Notes under the pieces: model-generated
The model's database searches: none
Seen by the model: the letters and a program-made list of their open reading frames with translations, nothing else
Told to the model about the DNA's origin: nothing
Origin: Cryoendolithus antarcticus
Taxonomy: Eukaryota; Ascomycota; Dothideomycetes; Cladosporiales; Cladosporiaceae
Direction of reading: 5' to 3'
Length of the DNA: 64,000 bases
Assembly: GCA_002077065.1 (NCBI GenBank)
Contig: NAJO01000022.1
Span: 124,001-188,000 of the forward strand
Shown here: positions 31,270 through 40,936 of the stretch, piece by piece
Layout of the letters: every line of letters starts with the position of its first letter
Numbering within the stretch: position 1 is the stretch's first letter
Made by a program: the position numbers and the translations under genes

Positions 31270-32055
31270 ATGTATGTCCTGGTACGTGTGTCCAAGTACA
31301 TGATCATCATTCCGACCTCACATTAATGATCGCTGAAGGCCACACTCTCCGATACCGCTGCACTTCCCCCAAGCAGCTTTCCCCTCCCAACCGCCCGCGC
31401 TCTCGAAAACTGGCTGAACGCAAAATACTCCGACCGCATCCTCCCCAATGTAGGCCTCTGCGTCTGCTTTCACTCCTTGATCTCAACTTCCGAAGGCCTC
31501 ATAGCCCACGGCACCGGCCTCGTAAACGTCAACGTCACTTTCCGCATAATCGTCTGGCGACCATTCAAAGGCGAGATCCTACAGGGTACGATCATCCAAA
31601 GCGACCGCGAAGGCGGCGTATGGCTCGGGATGGATTTCTTCGAAGACCTCCAAGTCCCTCCCTCAGTCCTCTTCGAACCATCAGTCTTCAACGTCGAAGA
31701 CGGCAAAGACGAGAGCGAAGGCGTCTGGGTCTGGCGGTCCGAGAACGCCGACGCTGAGAACGGTAAAGGCTACGACGAGTACTTCTTCGATAGGAACGAG
31801 AAGTGTCTCGCTCGGGTCGAGATGGAAGTCTGGAACGATGTACCTCCGCAGATGACGAAACCTGCGGGTGCGGTGGAAGGAGAGACTGCGGTGGAGGAAA
31901 GGAAGCAGCCGTATGCTGTGCAGGCTAGTATGATGCATTCTGGGCTTGGGCCGAAGTTGTGGTGGTTGGGGGAGGAGGAGTTGGCGGGGGAGGTGCAGGA
32001 GGCGGAGGAGATGGGCGAGGCGGATGCTGGAGTTGGAGCAGATGGGGGGGTGTGA
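31270..32055 (+). CDS. RPC25: RNA polymerase III subunit Rpc25 (RPC8), with a 12-nt first exon
   Basis: Exon 1 is only 31270-31281 (MYVL); a 57-nt intron (GTACGT donor, AAG acceptor) leads to exon 2, 31339-32055, for 242 residues. The sequence after the join, ATLSDTAALPPSSFPL, then NAKYSDRILPNVGLC and VNVNVTFRIIVWRPFKGE, is the Rpb7-like N-terminal domain. The second half, with FFEDLQVPPSVLFEPSVF, is the OB-fold domain specific to Rpc25. Rpc25 with Rpc17 forms the Pol III stalk that supports initiation at tRNA and 5S genes. The C-terminal acidic Gly/Glu-rich tail is longer than in yeast. Pol II Rpb7 is excluded by the Rpc25-type OB domain. Confidence 0.88.
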
Positions 32056-32383
32056 TCGTGGTCATAGTCACGCATACGGATCTAAATGGCGAATGAGAGT
32101 GTCATTGTAGACTAAGTACCGATTCGCATCATCATTTCATTTTGTCTCTCTACTTGGCCTACAGACGTGGAAGGCGCATGGCTAAGTCTGATTTTCGCGG
32201 GCAATCGATGAGCCGTTCCAATTGGAGTCTCATTTCTTGTATTAGAGTCTAGCTGGATGCCATGCATCACTGATAGCTTGAGGTGCTACATCTGCGTTCC
32301 CGCGACTCCGCCAGCACGAGCGAGCATCTCTGCTAGACTCCACGCTGGCAGCGACGGAGGGCCATGTCCTAAGCACAAGCTGC

Positions 32384-34438
32384 TCACAAGGCAGAAAACA
32401 CAAAGAGCTGCGGAGATGTTAGTTATGGTCAGATAAATGATAGTCCAGTTTGAACTTACGTTGTTCGTTGCAGCGATAGCAATACTATCCTCTTGCGGAT
32501 GCCAGCTCATGTGCAGTATCTTCTTGTTGAAATCGATCTGATCCGCATCTGTCTCTTTCCGCATCCTCTGCGCGCCTCCAGCCGGACTGCTACCCCGACT
32601 CTTCTTTCCATCTTTCGCTCCTGGACTGGTCCCAGCATTCATCGGTGTTGGTATTCCGACCTTCTTGGCCTTGAACGCACTCTTGTCTGCTTGTAGCACA
32701 ACCTCAGTGTCCTTGCCCTCTTCACTCGGGTAGATCATAAAGTTGTTGTTGTAGCTGCCGGTCATGACATTCTTCGCGTCGCCCGAGAAGACCACCTCGA
32801 ACTTGTCGAAGATTGAGTCGTTCTCGTAGGTGTCGCAGAGACGTGGTCGGAGGTGCTCGTGGATTGGGATGGTTTTTACGGGTTGCCGCTCCATATTCAC
32901 GTCCCAGATCTTCACTGTAAGGTAGTCGCGGGAGAGGATATAGCGGCCGTCGTGGGAAAAGCGGACATCGGAAATGGAGGAGATGATTTCGGAAAAGAAT
33001 GATCGGGAGGAGGGGTCTTCTTCTTGCTCGAACTCTGTGGCAGTGTCAGTAGGGTGCTGAGTGGTGAAGTCGACACTGCTTACGCTTCGCGTGCTCATCG
33101 CACAAGGCCTTCTGTCGCATGTCCGCCAGCTTTATCGTGCCCTTGCTTGAAGCATACATGAACCAATTGCAGCTCGTTGGGTGGAACTCGGCGGCAGTAA
33201 TGACCTCTGTTAGCTCCTCCATGTTCGCCGGCTTGATGTCCACAATGTTGAAGCTCTGATCCTGGATATTCAAGTTCCATAGGTTTATTCGCAAGTCATC
33301 GCTGCTGATGAACGTCTCACCGTCGCTGTTCACAGAAATGCTATTGATGTGGTAGGCGTGTGCGTTCGCGTATACTCTCCGAGGCACTGCCGCCACGACA
33401 GTGTCGTGGTGTGTCATGCGAGGGAATTTAAGGTCTGCTGCGGATCTGAAGTGCTGGTGTGGGTATCGAGCAGGCCCGCCGCCATTCGCACCAATCGCTC
33501 CGCCAGGTGTGAGCTCTGATGAGAGGTTGTTCTCAGCCACCACTTTGAGCGACTTCTCAAACACCTTCCAGAGCTTGATCGTCTTGTCATTCGTCGAGAG
33601 GAGGTAATGTGATGCATTTTGTCTTCTGCACCATTTGATCTTATTGATCTTCTCCTCGATCTCCAGAGATTTTAGGTAGTCGAATTCGGGTTCGTGTGAT
33701 TGGAACTCAGTATGAAATTTGTACTCGCAGGTCTTCTTGGTCTCGTTTCGCTCGAAGAGAACTACTCGCCCGCCTTTGTCGCCGGTTGCCAGGTAGTTGC
33801 CAGTTTGATCGAACTCGACAGTGGATATTATGTCGGCCTCAGTGATGTCCTCTACATCGCCCTTGTCGCCAAAGCATCTGCAAAGTCATGGTCAGTCTAT
33901 TGAACCAACCCATCATTACATCTCAGCATATCCATAGGTCTCCGAGGAAGCCTGCTACAAGGAGCGTACTGGGTGAAGTGCCATGTGCGGTTTGGCTGCG
34001 CCTTGGGATCTTGTCGCTCGCTGGAGTCCAACTCCGACTCTTCATCACTAGAGTCGCCGTCCCGCAGACCACCGCTGTGAGGTGCAGTGATCTCAAAGCT
34101 CGGCATTGGCGCCGGCGGTGTGTTCTCCTCTGATCTCTCCGGCACGACTGGGACAGCCCCGCCGCCATTTCTTCCGTTAGACCCATTGTTACTGCGGCGA
34201 TTGGTGATTTCGTTCAAAGTAGCCTTCACCGCCTTCAAGTTGAACATACTTGTATAGGTGTATGCTTGACCACCGATACGAATATCGCTTCACCCAGTGC
34301 ATCCGGCTGCAAGGGACAAAGGGCGGACGTGAGGTCACGCGCTCACTCCAGGGAAGCAACATGATCAAGGGGAAAGGGCAGGTCTTACTGTGTGAACTTC
34401 CATGTCGGCTGAGCGCCGCTCTCACTCGTGTCCACCAT
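32384..34438 (-). CDS. CDC55: PP2A regulatory B55 subunit, WD40 propeller, with two alternative first exons
   Basis: Core exons: 33084-33877, 32460-33034 and 32384-32407 (introns 49 and 52 nt; the last exon codes LFVFSAL). Two exons can supply the N-terminus. Exon 1a, 34389-34438, codes [17 protein letters not shown] and gives the canonical 480 residues. Exon 1b, 33970-34247, codes a 92-residue extension ending NRTWHFTQ and gives 556. Both end in phase 2 before a GT donor and fit the same acceptor at 33878. B55 hallmarks: [59 protein letters not shown]. The seven-bladed propeller directs PP2A to substrates in mitotic exit and morphogenesis. Confidence 0.93.
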
Positions 34439-35305
34439 CGTCCTGTTGTTCCTGCCGCCGCCTCTGACGGCCTAGCTGCGACTTCTTCCCAGCGCTAGCC
34501 GTGGTATATGTCTTTTTTGAAGACTTCGCGACCACAACTTTCCGGGAATGCCCAATGACTAGTCGAAATGTATGCGCAGCGCAATATCGTAAGTTAGCTT
34601 GCATGTGATCGAGCAAGCTATGAGTGAGCAGCTTATGGTGTGCAGAACCAGTGGGAGGTTGAAAGAACCTGGCGTCGGAGCGTTCCAGTCAAGGGCGAGA
34701 CCACGACTGGGATGGTCTCAAGTAACACGATGCGTAGGATAGTGAGTGTGAGATGAGAGACCCTAGACGAAGATCTTTAGACAGAAGTAGAAGCTCTTCG
34801 CGGTGAGGATCTCTCAGGTACTATACTGTACTCACCTGCACGGTCAAATGCCAAGCTCACAAGTGGGGCGGGAGGTGCAAGTGAACAGGGTCCTGGGATG
34901 GACGTCACTCTATCGTCTCTCTTCCTATGTCTCTGACGACCTTCAGATCTGGCTCAACCATTGTGTGTCACCGTCAGTAAAGCCCCACTAGATCACGCAG
35001 TGATTAGGAGATGGTTGTGCAGGCTATGCCCTGTTCATAGCAGCACCGTTCGGAACAAAGCGTCTCACGCGAACGCGTCTGGCATTGGACCTACTACGGT
35101 CGCCGGCACTGGTAAAAGATGAGAATGCCAGTCATTCCGTGGGATCGTTGACTAGATGTGAGGCCGCCTGTCTGGAACTGGGAGCGAGACGGGTCATGCA
35201 GTGCCGACGCACTAATCACGACAAGCTCTCAAACGAATACCAGTCTGGACAGCAACTACTGCCATCTAGTAGACCTTGGATCCATACCACAAGGACTCAT
35301 AATAT
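34439..35305. other. Intergenic region without a gene
   Basis: About 870 bases upstream of the B55 gene. Only short frames. It holds the promoter for first exon 1a. Confidence 0.45.
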
Positions 35306-35806
35306 CTACACAGCCCTTCCGATCTGCTGGCTGAACCGACTGCTTATCCTACCAGTCCAGGCCGAGTAGTACCTCCCACCAGCAGCACCTCTGGCCTTCC
35401 TCTGGAACCCACTCCCCTCTCCGGCATCCTCCACGATCATCGGCTCCATAATGGCGCTCCCTGTTGGTCTGACAGCAGCCTTCGACAGAGGTGTCGGCTC
35501 ATCATAGCCACCATACCTGGGCACGAGTGGCAAGTCGTGCACCGGCGGCGCTGGCAACGGGCCATTCGGGTTCCAGGCTTTGTAGTTGTTGCGGCCATCA
35601 TTCACACTGTAGCCACGGGACGCGTTCTTGCCCTTTCGCCTGTCTCGACAGAGGAGGACAGTGACAGCTATGAATGCTGCAATGACCATGCAGGCTACGA
35701 CGACGATCCAGATGATAGCCTGGCGACTGAGGGAGATGGGCTTGGCCTCGTTCTGGGAGAACGAGTCGAAGGGTGCCGCGGATGAGGTTTGTGCAGGTGC
35801 AGCCAT
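35306..35806 (-). CDS. Small single-pass membrane protein
   Basis: 166 residues from the ATG at 35806 (MAAPAQTSSAAPFD). A single TM at about residues 28-52 (IIWIVVVACMVIAAFIAVTVLL) is followed by a CRDRRKGK stop-transfer sequence and a 110-residue cytosolic tail with Pro-rich and Arg/Gly-rich parts. There is no cleavable signal peptide, so a type III-like orientation is likely (inference). Function unknown. Confidence 0.65.
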   Translation of the reverse strand: MAAPAQTSSAAPFDSFSQNEAKPISLSRQAIIWIVVVACMVIAAFIAVTVLLCRDRRKGKNASRGYSVNDGRNNYKAWNPNGPLPAPPVHDLPLVPRYGGYDEPTPLSKAAVRPTGSAIMEPMIVEDAGEGSGFQRKARGAAGGRYYSAWTGRISSRFSQQIGRAV

Positions 35807-36760
35807 GATGGTCAATTCTGGCCTCGAAGTTTCTCTGCGTCAAGGTGAGGGTGAAAGACCAGCTTCCTTTGCTTACAGTACAGCAGCCAATCAACAGGAC
35901 AGGTGTATTGCGAGATTCAGTCCAAGAAGAATTCTCGAACAACTCGACGATGTTCATCTTGGACGATCCTTTAACATCGACGTTCTGCAGAAGCCCTGCT
36001 TCGGAACAAAGCAAGATGCTGTGAAATTGCTCCTTCCGGCGTTCAATCTCCTACAGCACGTAACGTGAACAAAGCCCCATCGTTTGATGACTAGTCTTTC
36101 TGATCCAGCAACACTGATGCGCGACACATGCGTTACGCACGTAGATTCGGGGACAACGTGGAGTTTCGAGGCGAAATGGAGGAGATTGGCGCCGCTAAGA
36201 ATGATTGATCATCGGCCCACTGAAGGAAGAGGGAGGTTCATTCCGGCAACGAGCGTCCATAACCAGCATGGTCGAGCTGCAGGAGACTCGACGGGCAGCA
36301 TACGGTGAAAATGGCCTTGGAAGCAACAGCATCAAGCGACCTAGGCATTCTGTCAGCACGCCCACTCAAGGAACCTCTTGTGCAATCTGAACTGTGTTCT
36401 GCAAACAACGGCGCGGATACTTCCCATACTCGTCCTCACTCTCCCTTCAAGTCGTTTCCGAGTCCCTCTCGTCCACTGCCCCTTGCCCGAACAGGCGAGC
36501 AGGTCTGATCACGCATCACTCCGGACGCAATAACGTTTCGTGGTTGCAAATACATTTCCGCTCCACAAGGCCGCTGTGATACGAACTGCGAATAATCTGT
36601 AGTAAGCAATAAGGGTATCGTATAATTCTTACATATGCCATGCCCTCACTCCAATCCCAGCGAGCGACCCTGCGCCGCATCTCCAAGCGATCAACGCCCT
36701 TCAAATGCACGAATGCTATGCCCGTCTACCGAATCACTCCCCGGATCTCACTCCCCATCT
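35807..36760. other. Intergenic region without a gene
   Basis: About 950 bases between two minus-strand genes. A plus-strand frame (35628-36068) overlaps the preceding gene in antisense and has no domain features. Nothing else supportable. Confidence 0.4.
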
Positions 36761-38406
36761 CTACTCTTTCTTCCCTTCCTTCTTCTCCCCCTCCTTCTTC
36801 TTCTTCACATCCTCCTCATCCTCCCCATCCCACCAATCCTTGAACTTCTCCCACAGATTCCTATTAAGTTTCATGGACAACTCGCGGAAATTGTACATCT
36901 CCCCCCAGCAATCCCTGCCCCACTCACAGCCCGCCATATTCACCAGAAAGTCGCGCTCCTTCTCCTGGTAATGAATGCCTTGTACACCACACTCTTTCTC
37001 CTTCCCACCCTTCGGCTCTTTCCCAGAGATATCTAGCCCTCCGCAGCCACCTTCTGGCACGCCACGATCATCACCGCAAGCGCCGTGCGGGAAAGCGTTG
37101 ATCTTGCGTTGAGGGACGAACGCCACGTGCGGTCGCACCCACGGCTGATTGGTGTAGATGTACTCCAACGCGTCCTGCTCCTTGTGCTCCCACTCCATGT
37201 GCTTCTGCTCGTAAAACACCGGATCCCACCAGACATCCAACAGCCGGTCTGTCCACTCTCCTCTCTTGACGAAAAAACTGCCGAGATTGAAGCCGCCGCA
37301 ATCTTGCGGCACGAGGAGATTTATGCTGTTTGGATCGCTGTCGCCGGTCGCGGAGAGGGCTATGGGATCGAGGTAGTTTGCAAACTTCGGCGCGTTCGGG
37401 TCGCCGGAGGTGCCGTTCGGTGGGTGCTGGATGTGGAGCGGGTTGTAGAGGTTTATGTCGCGGTAGGTTGTTGCTTGGAGGTTCGAGAAGATGTGGGATT
37501 GGAGGGAGTAGGAGGGCTCCATTATGAAGGTGTTGAGGTCGAGCCACCAGAACCTGGGTAATGTCAGTACTGATTCGAGAGGGCTTCAGGAGGAGCTCAG
37601 GCTATACCACTCAGCGTTCGGATATTTCCGCATGCTGTTTCGGATCACATCCACCTTCTCCCAGGACTCCCGCCATTCGTGTGCGTAGCGTTTCTTCGTG
37701 GCCATGTCTACTATCTCTAGCTCGTAGCCCCACTCGTTGGCGTATCTCTTCTTATTCTTGACACTGTCGCGCTCGATCGCCCACTCCCGGGCTCCTTTCC
37801 ACTCCATTACGCCGCCGCCTTGATTAGCTCCGAGAATAATGACGAACTTCGAGCCGCCGCCTAGGAAGGATGTCCTTCGGTAGAGGTATTTGATGGCTGT
37901 GACATACTGTCAGTATCTCGGCTGCATCTGGAAGTGGTGACGGCCTCACGTGTGCTAAACCAGAGCAATATCCCCACAATCGCCAGCATGAGTAATGCAG
38001 CATATCTCCGCCGTCTGTTCAATAGCAGTGCGACCCTTCTCGCCATATCCCCTACCCTCAAACCCCTCCCGCTCCCACCCGGGCCTGCCCGTCCGCGACC
38101 CAACTTCTCCTTCTCTCGTAACCGGTCCTCCTGCCCGCCATGTGCGAAGTACGGCAATGCCTCGGAAACTTTCCGCATATGCCGGCTGAAGAAGCCCTGG
38201 TTCTGGCTGGTATAGCTTGGGTAGCCATTCACCCTCGCACTTGCAGCTTTGGCAGAAGCCCACGTGACATCTCGCGGCGTCCCATTAGGTCGCTTCGAGG
38301 GCGAGGGGCCGCGAGAGAGGTTCGCAGCGCCATCATGAGGTGTAGTGAGGCCAGGACTGCTCCAGCCGCCGGAGAGTCGGGGCGAGGGCGAGCGGTCGAG
38401 GGACAT
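36761..38406 (-). CDS. mnn10: Golgi alpha-1,6-mannosyltransferase subunit Mnn10 (GT34), three exons
   Basis: Exons 37950-38406, 37608-37896 and 36761-37553 with 53- and 54-nt introns give 512 residues. Starting at the first in-frame ATG gives MSLDRSPSPRLSGGW, the typical family opening; the frame upstream is open but has no ATG. A TM anchor lies at about residues 132-150 (YAALLMLAIVGILLWF). GT34 marks follow: VIILGANQGGGVMEWKG, KRYAHEWRESWEKVDVIR, the DxD-type WWLDLNTFIMEP across the second junction, CGGFNLGSFFVKR and VNMAGCEWGRDC. Mnn10 is part of mannan polymerase II, which extends the N-glycan outer chain in the cis-Golgi. The C-terminus ends in a lysine/glutamate run (KKKKEGEKKEGKKE). Confidence 0.92.
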
Positions 38407-39757
38407 GTGTTGTTGCTGCTGTTCGTAGTAATCCTCTTCCTCCGTCTCGTCGAAGGGTGAACTCCTACCGTGGCGGGATGTTAGGGTGTCCGGGGTAGCA
38501 TGAAGGCCCTTGCTCGACCGGCGGCGATGCCAGTTGCCAGCCTCTGCTGACGCGGGGGAGTATGCCACGATGGGGTGAGGGCGGTGGTGACACCGATGCG
38601 GGGATTGGTAGCGGTGGTGATGTGCTGTATAGCTGTATAATGTGTACTGTGTAGTTCAAGTAGCCGAAGTCTGCACGTGTAAGCGCGACTGTTGCTTTCA
38701 CGTGGAAGAGAGTTCGGGAGTGTTGATTGAGAGTTTCGCCTATCTCTCTGCTCGCGAGTGTGTTGAGGAAGGAGGAAGTGCAGGGATGTAGCAATGTCTC
38801 ACGTTCCGCTTCCTCGCGGAAGTGTCAACGCACGTGGAAAGAGTTCAAGTGGTGTGGTCGAGGACATGTAAGGGAGACGTCCACAGCACACCTGTCAGAT
38901 GCACTTCGAGTCGCTGCAGCCAAGCATTCGATCTCTCCGTACAACGCTACATAATAACGAATACGGCGGCCCACTACTGCAGTGCCGAATTTATCGAATT
39001 CGGCGTACTTTGATTGAAGTCGCTGACCCTATATTCATCCTGCCATTTCAAGCACGAGTAATGTCGTCGCACGCAGGTCCAATCGGATTCGGTCGCTGAA
39101 CTACTACTTCGACCGAACTGCGGCGAATTTCCCATCGACCACGAACTGCTCATGTAATTTCTCATTGAATGCAATTCTGTTATCAAGCCGCCCATATCTC
39201 GGCATGCCCGACTGGGTAATCTTCAGCTTCACTGGTTCAGCCTGTGCAACGCCAGGTCATCTCAGCAAGCCCCTTGCAATCTGCTACCCCATACTTGAGC
39301 GACACACACAAATTGCGACATCTGCCCACGATGGTTCGATACGAACCGTCTCAGCCGCCTTGTCCCGTCAGCAATTCACGCAACTACAGCATGGACGGTA
39401 AGCCCCAAAAGCTGCTGACTGTACATTTGCTGTGAAGTCAGATGGCGTGTGTATTCCTGATTCCGAAATGGCCGACTCAGTCACCTCTGCGCTTGTCAAA
39501 GCCTTCGATAGGATGCATCAATTGCAATGCTGTTGCGATTAGCTTGATTGGATGCGATAACAGTGCATGTTCTCTAGGCGAAAGGTCCCCTCCAGTTCTA
39601 CTTGAGCAGACGGGATCAGCGCGTCTCCCAGCTCGCGATTCCAATCTATTCACACTTCGTCTCATGAATACAGTTCTCGCACTCGACCTCATTAACAGCT
39701 TACCACACAGTACTGACTGAGTGACGTGGTGTCGGCCGGGAATTCTGCTGAGCAACA
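38407..39757. other. 1.35-kb region without a gene
   Basis: The longest apparently empty stretch on the left half. It contains the open but ATG-less 5' extension of mnn10 (to about 38568) and only short scattered frames. No repeat, tRNA or transposon signal recognised. Confidence 0.45.
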
Positions 39758-40732
39758 ATGGCAACCACCAAGCGACCAAGAACGCTGGATAGCTTCTTCA
39801 GCCCACCACCTTCGAAGAAGATAAAGGCAGATCCACAGGACACTCCGGTCAGCGATACTCTTGCAGAACCGCGACAGTACTCAGTGCATCCGACCTATCC
39901 GTTCAACATCGCTCAACTACCTGCCGAGATCATCGCCATCTTGAACTTTGCCCCCGCCGCTGAGCCCACGATCATGAACTCCCAGCCGGATCTCGATCTT
40001 CTTTACTACCAGCCATACATTCCGAAGGACGTGTGGAGTCCACTCTTCGACTTCCTCCGCCGTGAGCTGCCGTTCTACCGAGTCAAGTACACCATCAAAC
40101 GCGGACCGACCGAGACTCTAATCAACACGCCTCGCTTCACCACAGTCTTCGGCCTAGACGAGACAGCTCGCTTCTCGCCGACTGGCGTTGTAGTCGATGC
40201 CACATCTGGAAAGCCATGCGGCCAGACGTCGTACAGGTGTCGCCCACGTCCTATTCCGGAATGCATTGATGTCCTGCGCCGCTTGACAGAAGCGAGTACA
40301 GGCTGCACGTTCAACTTCGCACTTGTGAATTACTATGCCACGGGAAGCGACAGTATCTCGTATCATAGCGACGATGAGCGCTTTCTTGGCACGGATCCGG
40401 CCATCGCTTCATTCACGCTAGGTGCGAAGCGGGATTTCCTTCTCAAGCATAAGCCCACCGAAGCGAAACATGAGAGCGAGGTAAAGGCTATCAAGCTACC
40501 GCTAGCCAGCGGTGGCATGATCCTGATGAAAGGCCGGACGCAAAGCAATTGGCTGCATAGTATCCCCAAGCGCAAAGGCGGCGATGCTGACAAAGGGCGG
40601 ATCAACATCACATTCAGGAGAGCAATGGTGAAGGGTGGAACCGAAAACTACTACAGGTATAATGTGGGAGAGGGCGGCGTGCATAGGTGGAATGAGGCGA
40701 GAGGCGAGATGGTAGAGGAGACTGGCAAGTGA
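39758..40732 (+). CDS. AlkB-type 2-oxoglutarate/Fe(II) dioxygenase (ALKBH2/3-like) with PIP-box-like motif
   Basis: 324 residues, single exon. The jelly-roll iron site is visible: H-x-D in SYHSDDE (about residue 209) and the distal His in NWLHSIPKR (about 268); 2OG-binding Arg is in RINITFRR. The substrate-side segment RFTTVFGLDE and GCTFNFALVNYYATGSDSI fit AlkB homologues that repair 1-methyladenine and 3-methylcytosine in DNA. At residues 7-15, PRTLDSFFS followed by a basic PSKKIK stretch resembles a PCNA-interacting peptide plus nuclear localisation signal, which would place the enzyme at replication forks as for human ALKBH2 (inference). No introns. Confidence 0.88.
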   Translation: MATTKRPRTLDSFFSPPPSKKIKADPQDTPVSDTLAEPRQYSVHPTYPFNIAQLPAEIIAILNFAPAAEPTIMNSQPDLDLLYYQPYIPKDVWSPLFDFLRRELPFYRVKYTIKRGPTETLINTPRFTTVFGLDETARFSPTGVVVDATSGKPCGQTSYRCRPRPIPECIDVLRRLTEASTGCTFNFALVNYYATGSDSISYHSDDERFLGTDPAIASFTLGAKRDFLLKHKPTEAKHESEVKAIKLPLASGGMILMKGRTQSNWLHSIPKRKGGDADKGRINITFRRAMVKGGTENYYRYNVGEGGVHRWNEARGEMVEETGK

Positions 40733-40936
40733 ACGGCTTTGCCGAGGAAGGTACCATCTTGACCGTCTTTACGTCCCTTCCTTTCCTTTGCCCACCCGCT
40801 CAATGTTTACACGGCGCCTTCCAATGAAGTCACCGCGGGAAAGACTTCGCTTTGTTGACACCAAACTCCGCTCTACTCTAGTTCACATGCATCCACTCCA
40901 TCACATTCAATATTGCAGCAACATCACTTCATCAGC

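Noticed and set aside
36770..36840. Long pyrimidine-rich run resembling a microsatellite
   Set aside because: It is the coding end of mnn10 (Lys/Glu run on the minus strand), not a separate repeat element.
38407..38568. In-frame upstream extension of mnn10
   Set aside because: Open but starts only at GTG; relatives begin at the MSLDRSPSP Met, so I kept the ATG at 38406.
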